Below, piece by piece: positions 37,771-48,100 of a stretch of DNA of 64,000 nt (the stretch's first letter is position 1; every line of letters begins with the position of its first letter). The notes beneath the pieces are model-generated. The model was not told the origin of the DNA and made no database searches. It saw only the letters and a list, made by a program, of their open reading frames with translations. Location of the stretch: NCBI RefSeq assembly GCF_023700005.1, contig NZ_JAMLJK010000001.1:682001-746000 (forward strand), read 5' to 3'. The DNA is from Larsenimonas rhizosphaerae. Its GTDB lineage: Bacteria > Pseudomonadota > Gammaproteobacteria > Pseudomonadales > Halomonadaceae. A program made the position numbers and the translations under genes.

Positions 37771-38276
37771 CAGCTTGACTGCTTCTGGCGTTTGATCATC
37801 TTCTTCTTGATGCGCTCGCGCTTGAGCGGCGAGAGATAATCCACGAACAATACGCCTTCCAGATGGTCCAGCTCGTGTTGAATGCAGTGGGCCAGCAGCC
37901 CTTCGGCCTGCAGTTCGTAAGGGTTGCCGTGGCGGTCCAGCGCTTCCAGGTTGACCTTCAGGTAGCGCGGCACTTCGACATAGGAGTCCGGGATGGACAG
38001 GCAGCCTTCCTGTAGCGGCTCCATGTCATCGCCGATCGGGGTAAAACGCGGGTTGATCAATACGCGCGGGTCGGTCTTGTCTTCGCTGACATCCATGATG
38101 ACCAGGCGACGGTGCTGGTCGACCTGGGTGGCGGCCAGGCCGATGCCTGGAGCGTCGTACATGGTTTCGAACATGTCATCGATCAGCTTTTGAAGTTCAT
38201 CATCAAACTGTTCCACCGGCGCGGCCCTGGTGCGAAGGCGCGGGTCGGGGTATTCCAGAATGTCTAACAGAGCCAT
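37770..38276 (-). CDS. def: Peptide deformylase
   Basis: Metalloenzyme of 168 residues that removes the N-formyl group from new proteins. All three motifs are intact: [17 protein letters not shown] with the metal Cys, and [12 protein letters not shown] with HExxH. The C-terminus is Lys-rich ([14 protein letters not shown]), as in E. coli. It is the first gene of the def-fmt-rsmB operon and diverges from the LysM gene across a 171-bp gap that must hold both promoters. Confidence 0.96.
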   Translation of the reverse strand: MALLDILEYPDPRLRTRAAPVEQFDDELQKLIDDMFETMYDAPGIGLAATQVDQHRRLVIMDVSEDKTDPRVLINPRFTPIGDDMEPLQEGCLSIPDSYVEVPRYLKVNLEALDRHGNPYELQAEGLLAHCIQHELDHLEGVLFVDYLSPLKRERIKKKMIKRQKQSS

Positions 38277-38447
38277 GGGCAGGTACCGTTCAAGAAAGTA
38301 GTGGCTTCAAGGTCGGGAAGTTCCCCGCCGTAAATAGGCAGGAGTTGCCGGGGTGATTCGGCAGACCTTGAGCGTTGGCGTTGTGCCTATTGTAATGTGG
38401 GCGTGCGTCGAACGGAACCGGCGTGCGCGCCTTGTGATGGCACTCTC

Positions 38448-39515
38448 ATGACCCTGAACTGTTTACATCGTTTGAAGCGCGTCCGGATCTGGGGCGTCGG
38501 CCTTGCGCTGGCCGGTGTGATGATTGCACCGGTGCATGCCGTGACCCTGAAGCCGGATGCTCCGACCCATTTGATCGTACCGGACGGGGCCAGCCAGTAT
38601 TCGCTGGCGGCACGTTACCTTGACGACCCCGGTGCGTGGCGTGCCCTGTGGGCCCGTAATCCCGAGTTCAGTGATCCTCCCAGGCTTTATCCCGGTGACC
38701 AGCTTCGGCTGGAACAAAAGGATGGTGTGCCGACCCTGACTCTGGTGCGCGGTCAGCGAGTAATTACCCTGTCACCGTCGATGCGCCGCATCCCTCAGCG
38801 TGATGTCGTGACGGTGGTGCCGCGCCGACAGATCGATGCATTTCTGGGTACCTTTCGTCTGATGGATGAGGCCCAGCGCCGTCGGTTGCCGTCGGTGCTG
38901 GCTGATGAAGGAGAGCATTTGATCAGCGGTGCCGGTAGCCGGGTCTATGCTCGCGGCCACTGGGCCGTTGGCGAAGAGGTTTCCCTGTATCAGCCCGGCG
39001 GCTATCCCGGCCTGCTGGCTGGACGTGGTGAACAGTTGATCGAGCGCACCGGCCGCGCCCGGGTCGAGCGCATGCATCAGGGGCTGGCCGTGTTGAGGAT
39101 ACTTGAAGCTTCCCGGCCGGTTGACCGTACCACCTTGGTTGCACAGGAAGCCCGCCTGCCGGCGCTTGATGCCGCCGCCGAACTTCGCTTGCAGCCGGCT
39201 CCGGAGGGCTTCAGAAGTCGGCTGTCTTTATTGCCGCAGGCCAGTACGCTCGCCGGTAGTCGCGATATTGTGCTGGTCGATGGCGGCAGTCAGGAAGGGT
39301 TGGCGCCAGGCCAGGTATTGAGTCTTTATTCGCGCCCCGAGGCCGTTACGCTGCCAGGCAGTGATACACCCGTAGTGCTGCCGGGAGAGCTGGCCGGTCG
39401 ACTGGTGGTGTTTCAGGTATTCCCGGCTGTTGCGCTGGGGCTGGTGGTGTCAAGCAATCGCCCGATCAGCGACGGGGCCCCGGTCGCCTCACCGACAGGA
39501 GGTTCCCTGCCATGA
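38448..39515 (+). CDS. LysM-domain exported protein
   Basis: Protein of about 355 residues with a signal peptide (WGVGLALAGVMIAPVHA). A single LysM-like peptidoglycan-binding domain follows (about 40-85, YSLAARYLDDPGAWRALWAR to LYPGDQLRLE). The remainder has no recognisable fold by eye. The same protein precedes dprA in Pseudomonas and relatives, divergent from def. ATG 38448 is chosen because it begins the signal peptide; the GTG at 38397 would extend it by 17 residues. The stop overlaps the dprA start. The function is unknown. Confidence 0.85.
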   Translation: MTLNCLHRLKRVRIWGVGLALAGVMIAPVHAVTLKPDAPTHLIVPDGASQYSLAARYLDDPGAWRALWARNPEFSDPPRLYPGDQLRLEQKDGVPTLTLVRGQRVITLSPSMRRIPQRDVVTVVPRRQIDAFLGTFRLMDEAQRRRLPSVLADEGEHLISGAGSRVYARGHWAVGEEVSLYQPGGYPGLLAGRGEQLIERTGRARVERMHQGLAVLRILEASRPVDRTTLVAQEARLPALDAAAELRLQPAPEGFRSRLSLLPQASTLAGSRDIVLVDGGSQEGLAPGQVLSLYSRPEAVTLPGSDTPVVLPGELAGRLVVFQVFPAVALGLVVSSNRPISDGAPVASPTGGSLP

Positions 39516-40633
39516 TGCTGGATATGTGGGAGCGGGACAGCTTGCCTGTGCAACCGGCCACTGCATTGGACTGGCTGGTGCTCACGTTGCTGCCTGAGGT
39601 AGGAGCGCGGCGACTATATCGACTGCGGGAACAACAGCCAGCCTGGCCTCAGGGCTGGCTTGCAGCGCTGCCGGTCGCGGCTCAACCGGCATTGCGTGAG
39701 TATCTGGCACATGGTGAACAAAGTCGGGCAGGGGCTCAGGCCGCCAGACTGCTGGCCTGGTGCGATCAGGGCCCCCACCGGGGTGTCATTCATCCCGGTC
39801 ATCCCGACTGGCCAGCCCTGCTGGACGAAATTGCCGACCCGCCCCCCCTGCTGTGGGTGTGGGGAGATGTCGGGCTACTGTCAGCCCCGGCACTGGCAGT
39901 GGTCGGGACGCGCAAGCCGACCAGTGAAGGCAGCCGTAATGCTCGTCATTTCAGTCATGCTCTGGCCGGACGAGGGCTGTGTATTGTCAGCGGTCTGGCG
40001 CTGGGGATCGATGGACTGGCGCATCAGGCGGCGCTGGACGCCGGAGGTGAAACCATTGCGGTGCTCGGATGCGGTATCGACACGCTGTACCCCCGGCAGC
40101 ACCAGGTCCTGCGTGACCGCCTGCTTGCCGAGCGCGGATTACTGATCAGCGAACATCCGCCGGGGGTGATGGCGCGCCCGCAATTCTTTCCGCGCCGTAA
40201 TCGAATCATTACCGGATTGGCCATGGGCGTGCTGGTGGTCGAGGCGGCGCTTAAAAGCGGGTCATTGGTCAGTGCCCGGATGGCTGTTGAGCAGAACCGT
40301 GATGTATTTGCCCTGCCAGGCAGCCTGTCGAACCCTCAGGCGGCCGGGTGCCTGTGGTTGATTCAGCAGGGGGCCCGCCTGACCTGCACACCGGAAGAAA
40401 TATTCGATGAATTGCCGCTGACGCTGGTGGACTCGGTAGAGTCAACCCGCGCTGTATCGGCGCCGGAGGAAGCGGTAGGCCTGCTGGCGCTGCTGGGCGA
40501 GGTGCCCGTGCCCATCGATACCCTGATCGAGCAGACCGGTCGCGCGATTGGCGAGGTATCCAGTGAGCTGTTGATGCTTGAAATAGAAGGTCGTGCTGGG
40601 CAGGCCGCCGGTGGCTGGGTGCGTACCCTCTGA
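39512..40633 (+). CDS. dprA: DNA-processing protein DprA
   Basis: Protein of 373 residues that protects incoming single-stranded DNA and loads RecA during transformation. The Rossmann-like core has VVGTRKPTSEGSRNARHFSH, SGLALGIDGLAHQAALDAGG, FPRRNRIITGLA and VVEAALKSGSLVSARMA. A C-terminal winged-helix region follows (LLGEVPVPIDTLIEQTG). AGGAGG lies 10 bp before ATG 39512, which overlaps the LysM stop. DprA alone does not prove competence. Confidence 0.95.
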   Translation: MMLDMWERDSLPVQPATALDWLVLTLLPEVGARRLYRLREQQPAWPQGWLAALPVAAQPALREYLAHGEQSRAGAQAARLLAWCDQGPHRGVIHPGHPDWPALLDEIADPPPLLWVWGDVGLLSAPALAVVGTRKPTSEGSRNARHFSHALAGRGLCIVSGLALGIDGLAHQAALDAGGETIAVLGCGIDTLYPRQHQVLRDRLLAERGLLISEHPPGVMARPQFFPRRNRIITGLAMGVLVVEAALKSGSLVSARMAVEQNRDVFALPGSLSNPQAAGCLWLIQQGARLTCTPEEIFDELPLTLVDSVESTRAVSAPEEAVGLLALLGEVPVPIDTLIEQTGRAIGEVSSELLMLEIEGRAGQAAGGWVRTL

Positions 40634-40696
40634 GTGCGGCGTATCATGAGGCCGCTCGCAGACGGGCATATCCCGGGATAGTGAAGGAGAAAACTG

Positions 40697-41254
40697 ATGG
40701 CCAATGTGGTCAATCTTGATGAGGCGGTACAGTGGTTACTCCAGGGTGGTGTGCTGGCGTACCCGACGGAAGCCGTCTGGGGCGTGGGGTGTGATCCGGA
40801 TAACCCGGCTGCCCTTGAAGCCCTGCTGGCGCTCAAGGCGCGTGACCCTGCCAAGGGCGTGATCCAGATTGCTGCCAGCGTAGAACAGTGTGCGCCCTGG
40901 CTTGATGGGCTGGATCCGGCGCTGCACGATACGCTGATGGCTTACTGGCCGGGCCCGGTCACGTTTCTGGTACCGGACAACGGTCGTGCCCACCCCCTGG
41001 TTCGTGGCCATCATGCCACGGTGGCACTGCGGGTGACGGATCATCCTCAGGTACAGGCCCTGTGTCATGCCTTTGGCGGGCCACTGGTATCCACCTCGGC
41101 AAATCTGGCCGGACGCCCCCCCTGCATGACGCGTGATGATGTGCAGACCCAGCTGGGGCATGCACCGGCACTGGCCATTCTTGATGGCGCGCTGGGTGGT
41201 CGACACGAGCCCAGCCGCATTCAGGACCTGCTGACAGGCCGGGTCCTTCGCTGA
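40697..41254 (+). CDS. tsaC: L-threonylcarbamoyladenylate synthase
   Basis: YrdC/Sua5-fold enzyme of 185 residues that makes threonylcarbamoyl-AMP for t6A37 of tRNA. The sequence shows GGVLAYPTEAVWGVGCDPDN, KARDPAKGVIQIAASVEQ, the ATVALRVTDHP stretch and STSANLAGRPPC. The short form without a Sua5 C-domain marks TsaC. GAAGGAG precedes the ATG at 40697. It lies between dprA and hemF, the conserved order. Confidence 0.94.
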   Translation: MANVVNLDEAVQWLLQGGVLAYPTEAVWGVGCDPDNPAALEALLALKARDPAKGVIQIAASVEQCAPWLDGLDPALHDTLMAYWPGPVTFLVPDNGRAHPLVRGHHATVALRVTDHPQVQALCHAFGGPLVSTSANLAGRPPCMTRDDVQTQLGHAPALAILDGALGGRHEPSRIQDLLTGRVLR

Positions 41255-41384
41255 GTGCGGCAATCTTTCACGTTAAAAAACAGGTGAGCGGGCTGACGTT
41301 GCCTACAGGATCACGGACAATGGCTCGACACAGGGGCCGAGCGCCCCGACTCTGTTATCCGGCCACTGAATCAAGGACCGCCTC

Positions 41385-42308
41385 ATGTCCCACGCCTATC
41401 TCGATCACGTAAAGGAATTTTTGCTGGGCTTTCAGGATCGCATGTGCAAGCAGCTGTCTGACGCCGACGGTGGCGCCGAGTTTCGCGAAGATGCCTGGGC
41501 CCGCGAGGCCGGCGGCGGTGGACGCACTCGTGTTATTGAAAACGGTGCCCTGTTCGAGAAGGGCGGCGTCAATTTTTCTCATGTCAGTGGCGATCAGCTG
41601 CCTGCATCAGCCACTGCGGCGCGGCCCGAGCTTGCCGGACGCAGCTTTCACGCGACCGGAGTATCCTGGGTACTGCACCCCCACAATCCCCATGTGCCGA
41701 CATGCCACGGCAATATCCGCTTTTTCATTGCCGAAAAGGAAGGCGAAGACCCGGTATGGTGGTTTGGCGGAGGCGTGGACCTGACGCCGTATTATCCGGT
41801 GCATGAAGATGTGTTGCATTGGCACCGTACCTGCAAGGCTGCCTGCGATCCGTTCGGTGAAGAGGTCTATCCCCGGTTCAAGGCCTGGTGTGACGAGTAT
41901 TTTTATCTCAAGCATCGGGATGAAACGCGCGGGGTGGGCGGCCTGTTTTTCGATGACCTTAACGAATGGGGCTTCGAGACCTGTTTTGCCTTTCAGCAAA
42001 GCGTGGGCCATTGCTTTCTTGATGCGTTCCTGCCCATTGTCGAGGCGCGCCGCAATGAACCCTACGGTGAGAACGAGCGAGCGTTTCAGGCATATCGGCG
42101 AGGGCGTTATGTGGAATTCAATCTGGTATACGACCGGGGCACCCTGTTCGGGCTGCAAAGTGGCGGACGTACCGAATCCATCCTGATGTCCATGCCCCCC
42201 ATGGCGGAATGGCGCTATCACTGGGCGCCGGATGAAGCATCCGCAGAGCATCACCTGTATCGGGACTATCTGCATGCCCGGGACTGGCTTGGTGAAGCAG
42301 ACGGCTGA
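41385..42308 (+). CDS. hemF: Oxygen-dependent coproporphyrinogen III oxidase
   Basis: Haem biosynthesis enzyme of 307 residues that decarboxylates coproporphyrinogen III with O2. The family signature is visible as [20 protein letters not shown] and [16 protein letters not shown], with [20 protein letters not shown] and ESILMSMPP near the end. Start ATG 41385. An aerobic lifestyle is implied. It is followed by aroE on the same strand. Confidence 0.96.
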   Translation: MSHAYLDHVKEFLLGFQDRMCKQLSDADGGAEFREDAWAREAGGGGRTRVIENGALFEKGGVNFSHVSGDQLPASATAARPELAGRSFHATGVSWVLHPHNPHVPTCHGNIRFFIAEKEGEDPVWWFGGGVDLTPYYPVHEDVLHWHRTCKAACDPFGEEVYPRFKAWCDEYFYLKHRDETRGVGGLFFDDLNEWGFETCFAFQQSVGHCFLDAFLPIVEARRNEPYGENERAFQAYRRGRYVEFNLVYDRGTLFGLQSGGRTESILMSMPPMAEWRYHWAPDEASAEHHLYRDYLHARDWLGEADG

Positions 42309-42340
42309 GTCCGGTAGCAGGAAGCACCTGTGGCAATGAA

Positions 42341-42367
42341 AAAGGGGTCGGCAATGCCGGCCCTCCT
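42341..42367. terminator. Possible hairpin between hemF and aroE
   Basis: GGTCGGC-AAT-GCCGGCC with partly complementary AAGG/CCTT flanks forms a short stem containing one G-T pair, about 40 bp past hemF. No clean U-run follows. Confidence 0.35.
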
Positions 42368-42429
42368 TCTTGCTGCCGTGAGACATGCTAATGTGACGGC
42401 TTTATGCTGCCACCATCAAGAGTTATGCC

Positions 42430-43281
42430 ATGAGTGATCTGTACTGCGTTTTTGGCCATCCCATTCATCATTCCCGGTCGCCGGCATTGCATGCCGCCTT
42501 TGCAGCACAGACCGGTGAGGCGGTGCATTATGAGGCCCGCGACCCTGGCCCCGATGGCTTCCTGACCGGTTGGCAGGCCTTTGTCGAGGCCGGCGGGCAG
42601 GGCGCCAATGTCACGGTGCCGTTCAAGGAAGCGGCGTGGCGGCTGGCGGATCAGTTGTCGGACCGTGCCGCCCGTGCCGGTGCTGCCAACACGCTCAAGC
42701 TGATGCCCGATGGTACTGTCCTGGGGGATAACACCGATGGCGTCGGGTTGGTGCGTGATTTGATTCGGCTCGGCGCACGCCTTGACGGTGGGCGGGTATT
42801 GATTCTGGGGGCGGGCGGTGCCGTGCGTGGTGTGCTTGGCCCACTGCTGGATGAAATGCCACGGGAAGTGGTGATAGCCAACCGTACGCCGGACAAGGCG
42901 CGCTTGTTGAGTGAGGCCTTCGGGCGGTCGGACGCCTCGGCAGTCACTGGCGGACATTTCGATGAGGTAACCGGTAATTTTGACGTCATCATCAACGGTA
43001 CCAGTGCCAGCCTTGCCGGAGCACTGCCGGCCCTGCCCGGCGTCCGCCTGACCCCTGACACCCTGGCCTATGACATGATGTACGGAGCTGCCCCAACCGT
43101 ATTCATGGACTGGGCAGCCAGAGAGGGGGCCAGATGTGAGGACGGGCTGGGCATGCTGGTGGAGCAGGCTGCGGAATCCTTCATGACCTGGCGCGGTGTG
43201 CATCCGGACACCGGCCCGGTCAGGGAAGCCATTCGGCAGGCCCTGACCGCGTCACTTGATGCCGAGGCGCCTAGGGCCTGA
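42430..43281 (+). CDS. aroE: Shikimate dehydrogenase
   Basis: NADPH-dependent enzyme of 283 residues in aromatic amino acid synthesis. The shikimate-binding HHSRSPALHAAFAAQ, the catalytic Lys in NVTVPFKEAAWRLAD, DNTDGVGLVRDL and the cofactor loop LGAGGAVRGVLGPLL with VIANRTPDKA (NADP-type Arg) are all present. Start ATG 42430. Its end overlaps the convergent M48 protease gene by 11 bp. Confidence 0.96.
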   Translation: MSDLYCVFGHPIHHSRSPALHAAFAAQTGEAVHYEARDPGPDGFLTGWQAFVEAGGQGANVTVPFKEAAWRLADQLSDRAARAGAANTLKLMPDGTVLGDNTDGVGLVRDLIRLGARLDGGRVLILGAGGAVRGVLGPLLDEMPREVVIANRTPDKARLLSEAFGRSDASAVTGGHFDEVTGNFDVIINGTSASLAGALPALPGVRLTPDTLAYDMMYGAAPTVFMDWAAREGARCEDGLGMLVEQAAESFMTWRGVHPDTGPVREAIRQALTASLDAEAPRA

Positions 43282-44077
43282 AGCGGTTGCAGTTCGGTGT
43301 GCGCCCGGCCTTCTTCGCCTGTTGGTAAAGCGCTTGAGCACTGGCCATGCGGCCCTGAAGGTCCTGAATACGATGATCATTGCCGGGGTGAGTCGACATC
43401 CACTCCGGCGGTTGCTGCCCGCCGCTGGCCTTCATGTTATTCCACAGGGCAATACTGGCCTGTGGATTGAAGCCGGCCTTGGCCATCAGGTCCAGTCCCA
43501 GCAGATCGGCCTCGGACTCCTGCTTTCGTGAAAAGGGCAGCAGTACACCGTACTGGGCGCCAGCACCCAGCAGTGTGGCCAGCTGTTCGCCGCCCTGACC
43601 GGCCACCGCCTGAACCACGCTCAGCCCTGACTGGGTAATGGACTGGGTTGAAACCCGTTCATTGGCGTGATGGGCCAGCACGTGAGATACCTCATGGCCC
43701 AGAACCGCTGCCAGCTGATCCTGATTTTCAGCCACATTCAGCAGGCCGCTGTAGACACCGATATAGCCTCCGGGCAGGGCGAACGCATTGGCCTGGTCAC
43801 TTTTGAATACCGCCAGGTTCCATTTTTTCGGTGCGTCCTTGCTGTTGACCTGCTCGGTAATGGCATCGGCAACGCACTCCACGTACTGGCGCGTCCGGCC
43901 CTGTACCTCGGGCAGTTTCTTTTGGTAGGTTTCAAAGCTCTGCTGGCCCATCTGATCCAGCTTGTCTGCAGAAAAAAGGGATAGCTGTGAGCGTCCCAGT
44001 GGCGACGTAGTGCAGCCTGCAAGACCCATTACGACAAGGCAGCCAAGCGCTGCATGCTTCCATGTAGTATGACGCAT
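43271..44077 (-). CDS. M48-family metalloprotease lipoprotein (LoiP/YggG-like)
   Basis: Zinc protease of 268 residues with a lipoprotein signal (ALGCLVVMGLAGC, lipobox LAGC). The HExxH site is in AAVLGHEVSHVLAHHANERV and the third ligand Glu is in SRKQESEADLLGLDLMAKAG. E. coli LoiP is a similar outer-membrane lipoprotein protease active at low osmolarity and on misfolded proteins. It overlaps the convergent aroE by 11 bp and diverges from the DUF815 gene. Confidence 0.9.
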   Translation of the reverse strand: MRHTTWKHAALGCLVVMGLAGCTTSPLGRSQLSLFSADKLDQMGQQSFETYQKKLPEVQGRTRQYVECVADAITEQVNSKDAPKKWNLAVFKSDQANAFALPGGYIGVYSGLLNVAENQDQLAAVLGHEVSHVLAHHANERVSTQSITQSGLSVVQAVAGQGGEQLATLLGAGAQYGVLLPFSRKQESEADLLGLDLMAKAGFNPQASIALWNNMKASGGQQPPEWMSTHPGNDHRIQDLQGRMASAQALYQQAKKAGRTPNCNRFRP

Positions 44078-44173
44078 ACCCTCTGATTCCTTGAGTGGCA
44101 GAATAAGATCGCAGAAGTATCATACCTTACGGCCCTGTAACGCAGGGTCAAACTTCTTGTCAGGAAATACATC

Positions 44174-45016
44174 ATGAACGACGCCCTGGTTACCCGGTTA
44201 GTGCAGCTACTTGATTGTGTTGAGCCGTTTCTGCCCCCCAAACGCCCTCCGATCGACTGGTCATCCGATACCGCGGCATTGTGGGTGCGTCATCCTCTGG
44301 GGGGCTATCTGGTGCCGGTTTCACCACGTGACAGCCTGAGCATGGCGTCTCTGGTGGGCATCGAGCGTCAGCGCGAGGCACTCCTGCGTAATACACGAGC
44401 CTTCATGGCCGGACGTCCGTCCAATCATGCCCTCTTGTGGGGCGCTCGAGGTTGCGGCAAGTCGTCATTGGTGCGTGCCCTGATCAATGACCTGGGGGCG
44501 GACGGGCTTCGATTGATTCAAGTGGACCGCCATGATCTGGTCAGTCTGCCGGCACTGGTCAATGAGCTGCGTGATCAGCCCTGGCGCTTCATCGTGTACT
44601 GTGACGATCTTTCCTTTGAAGGCAGTGATGATGCCTACAAGGCGCTCAAGAGCGTACTTGACGGGACGCTGACCGGCCCTCCGGAGAACGTGCTGCTGTA
44701 CGCGACGTCCAATCGTCGCCATTTGCTGCCGGAGTCAATGGAGGATAACCAGGCGACCAAAGTGGTGGGTCAGGAGCTTCACCACGGTGACGCCGTTGAA
44801 GAGAAGATATCCCTGTCCGATCGGTTCGGCCTCTGGCTGAGTTTCTATCCCTTTGATCAGGCCACCTTTCTCGAGGCCTGCCGGTACTGGGTTACCGAGC
44901 TGGGCAGCGAATGGGGGGATGAAGCAGAAAGGGCGGCACTGCGTTTTGCCACTCAACGTGGCGTTCGCAGCGGTCGGGCTGCATGGCAGTTTGCGGCGCA
45001 GTGGCTCAGCGAATGA
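44174..45016 (+). CDS. DUF815 AAA-type ATPase
   Basis: Protein of 280 residues with a Walker A motif ALLWGARGCGKSSLVRAL, Walker B-like FIVYCDDLSFEG and sensor stretch NVLLYATSNRRHLLPESM. A C-terminal region with DRFGLWLSFYPFDQ follows. This is the DUF815 pattern, a predicted P-loop ATPase of unknown function. Start ATG 44174. It diverges from the M48 gene and is followed after 125 bp by the hybrid kinase gene. Confidence 0.85.
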   Translation: MNDALVTRLVQLLDCVEPFLPPKRPPIDWSSDTAALWVRHPLGGYLVPVSPRDSLSMASLVGIERQREALLRNTRAFMAGRPSNHALLWGARGCGKSSLVRALINDLGADGLRLIQVDRHDLVSLPALVNELRDQPWRFIVYCDDLSFEGSDDAYKALKSVLDGTLTGPPENVLLYATSNRRHLLPESMEDNQATKVVGQELHHGDAVEEKISLSDRFGLWLSFYPFDQATFLEACRYWVTELGSEWGDEAERAALRFATQRGVRSGRAAWQFAAQWLSE

Positions 45017-45141
45017 AAGGTATTCTGTCTACAGGGCGATGGCCAATGATGCACTGCTATTAGCCTTTATTTGTCCATTTGCATGTGCGAAAGGTGTATT
45101 AAGGTCATCCACAGCCGATAGCTACTCCAATTGGACTGTGG

Positions 45142-48100
45142 ATGATGCAGATGAAAGGAATTCGGGACCTTCGTTCGCCTGGCATTCTGGCTGGTGCCGG
45201 CGCACTTATTCTGGCGGCCTTCTTTGGCTATATGCTCATGGCCTCGTTGAAGCACGGCGATGAGGAGTGGTTCAATGCGCTGAACAAGGAAGGCCAGTTC
45301 CAGCGCCGTGCCATGGAGCAGGCGCTGATTACCATGAAGGCTGATCTGGAACATCAGGTCGCCGTGGTGACGGCTGACCCGACCCTTGACACGCTGCTCG
45401 AACGACTCCTGCCGCTATCCTCCACCAGCAGCACGCTGCCGGAAATACAGGCCCAACTGGCTCAGGTAATGACGCACTACCAGTCGTTGGGTGACATCGG
45501 CCATCTGGCACTGATTGGCAGTGATGGCAAGACCCTTCTTATCGAGCGCGGTGCGCCGGACATGGCGCTCACCTCCAGGACGTACATACGCTCCAACATG
45601 CCTGACAAGGCGCCAGTGATCGATATGCGGCTGGGGCAGCAGGCTCTTCTGATGACGGCAGTAGACCGGCTTCGATCATCGTCAGCCACCTCGGCTGATA
45701 CACCCGCCCACGGTTATGTGGCACTGACCCATTCAGTCTCTGCTCTTTTGAAGGACAGGGCCCGTGAGCTGGGGCTGGGTGCTGTCTTGATCGGACCCCA
45801 GGGAACGCTGCTGAATCCGGCTGCAACGGGCTCGCGGATTCTGACGCAGTTCGAGGACCGTGCATCTCAACGTCCAGGCATTAATGAACGCGTGATTGAC
45901 CTTGATGAACGCACGTTGCTGGCCGGTAGTCTCCAGCTTGCCGATACGCCGGGTGTTCGATTGCTGTTGTGGGAAGATATTACCGATGAGGCCCGACAGC
46001 ATGAGCGACATCAGTGGCAGACAGCGGGTCGCTGGATCATTGGGCTATTGCTGACGGAATTTGGCCTTTTACTGCTGATCTTCTCTTATGGCAAGGCGAC
46101 GCGGCGTCAGATGATGCACGTCCAGCAACAGCTGGAGCGCCAGGCACAGGCACTGCGAGCGCTCAATGAAATATCTGCCAACCGTCGCCTGGATACAGAA
46201 AAGCGCGTAGCACATGCCCTGGCCATTGGCTGTAATTTCCTGCAGATGCCCAACGCCATTGTCAGCCGTATCAACGGCGATGAATACCTGGTGCGTTTTC
46301 AGCAATCCCGGGATGGTGCCCTCGAAAACGGCATGCGCTTCAGTACGGCCGATACCTTCTGTTGCCTGACGCTCGAACAGGACACGATGCTGGCTTTCAA
46401 TGATGCAAACAACACCCCGTACGCCGATCACCCCTGTCACCGGAAAATGCTTGTCACGGCCTATATAGGGGTGCCGCTGTGGGTAGGGGGGCTCCGTTAT
46501 GGCACGCTCAATTTTTCCAGTGGCGAGGCGCGCAGCACGCCCTTTGATCAGGTAGAGGAAGAGTTCATGCTGGCCCTGTCGCGCTGGGTTGGTGCCACGA
46601 TCAATGCGATGAATGAAGAAAGCGAGCGTAATGAATTAATGACGCGACTGGCGCGTATCAGCCAGCACGTGCCGGGCACGCTTTATCAGTACCGGGAAGA
46701 TCCCGATGGGCACGTTTCCTTCCCGTACAGCAGTGAAGGCATTCAGGATATCTACCAGGTGACGCCCGAGGAGGTCCGCTTTGATGCCGGTAAGGTCTTT
46801 GAGATCGTTCACCCGGACGATCTGGAGGCCATTATCGAGTCCATTACGGAGTCCCGCCTGAATCTGTCACGCTGGAATACCGAGTTTCGTGTCACTCATG
46901 CCGATGGCAGTGTTCACTGGGTACGCGGCAGCTCGTCACCACAGCGGGACATGGATGGCGGTACCACCTGGCATGGTTTCATGCATGATGTGACTGAACA
47001 GAAGCAGACCGAAGAGCAGGTACAGCAGGATCGACAGCGTCTCGAGGCGTTGATCGATGCCTCGACCAGCGTCGCCATCATGGCGATGGATCTGGATGGG
47101 CGTATCAACCTGTTCAATACCGGTGCCGAGCGCATTCTGGGCTACTCCTCACAGGAAATACTGGGGCAGCAACCTCAGGATGTGTTTCATGTACCCGATG
47201 AGCTGGAGCATTATCGCGCCGCACTGGAAGAGGAGCTGGGCGAGAGCGTGTCCCTGTCCTCGGTGCTGCTGGAAAAACCGCGCCGCGGTCATGTCGATGT
47301 CACCGAGTGGACCTGCATCACGGCAAAGGGCGATGAAATCATGGTCAGCCTCTCCATCTCACCGATTTGTGACAAGGAAGGCGTCCCTACCGGTTATTTG
47401 TCACTGGCCCAGGACATCAGTGAGCAAAAGCGTATCGAACGAATGAAGAACGAATTCGTATCGACCATCAGTCATGAGCTTCGTACGCCATTGACTTCCA
47501 TTTCCGGTTCGCTGGGTCTTGTTACCGGCGGAGCCTTCGGTGAGTTGCCGGTCCAGCTCAAGAGCATGCTGGACATTGCCTACAGCAATTCCAATCGGTT
47601 GAACCTGTTGATCAACGATCTGTTGGACATGGACAAGCTGGTCGCTGGCAAGATGCGCTTTGACGTCGTACAGCAGCCTCTGATGCCTCTGGTCGAGCAG
47701 TCCCTGAAGGATAATGGTGGCTATGCCGACAAGTTCGGCATCACGTTGTGTGTCGGTGAAACCCTTGACTGTGAGGTGGCCGTGGACGCGAGCCGGTTCC
47801 AGCAGATCATGTCCAACTTCCTGTCCAATGCCATCAAGTTCTCTCCCGAGTCAGGTCAGGTGACGGTGGGGGTTGTGCCCTGTGCACTGGGTGTCCGGGT
47901 TGAAGTGCGTGACAAGGGGCCGGGTATACCGGAAGCCTTTCAGTCGAGTCTGTTTGAAAAATTCACCCAGGCAGATAGCTCCAATACCAAAAAGAAAGGT
48001 GGCACCGGGCTGGGACTTGCCATCACGCGTGAATTGATCATGCGGATGAAAGGCCGTGTCGGATTTGATTCCATCGAGGGGCAGGGTTCCACCTTCTATT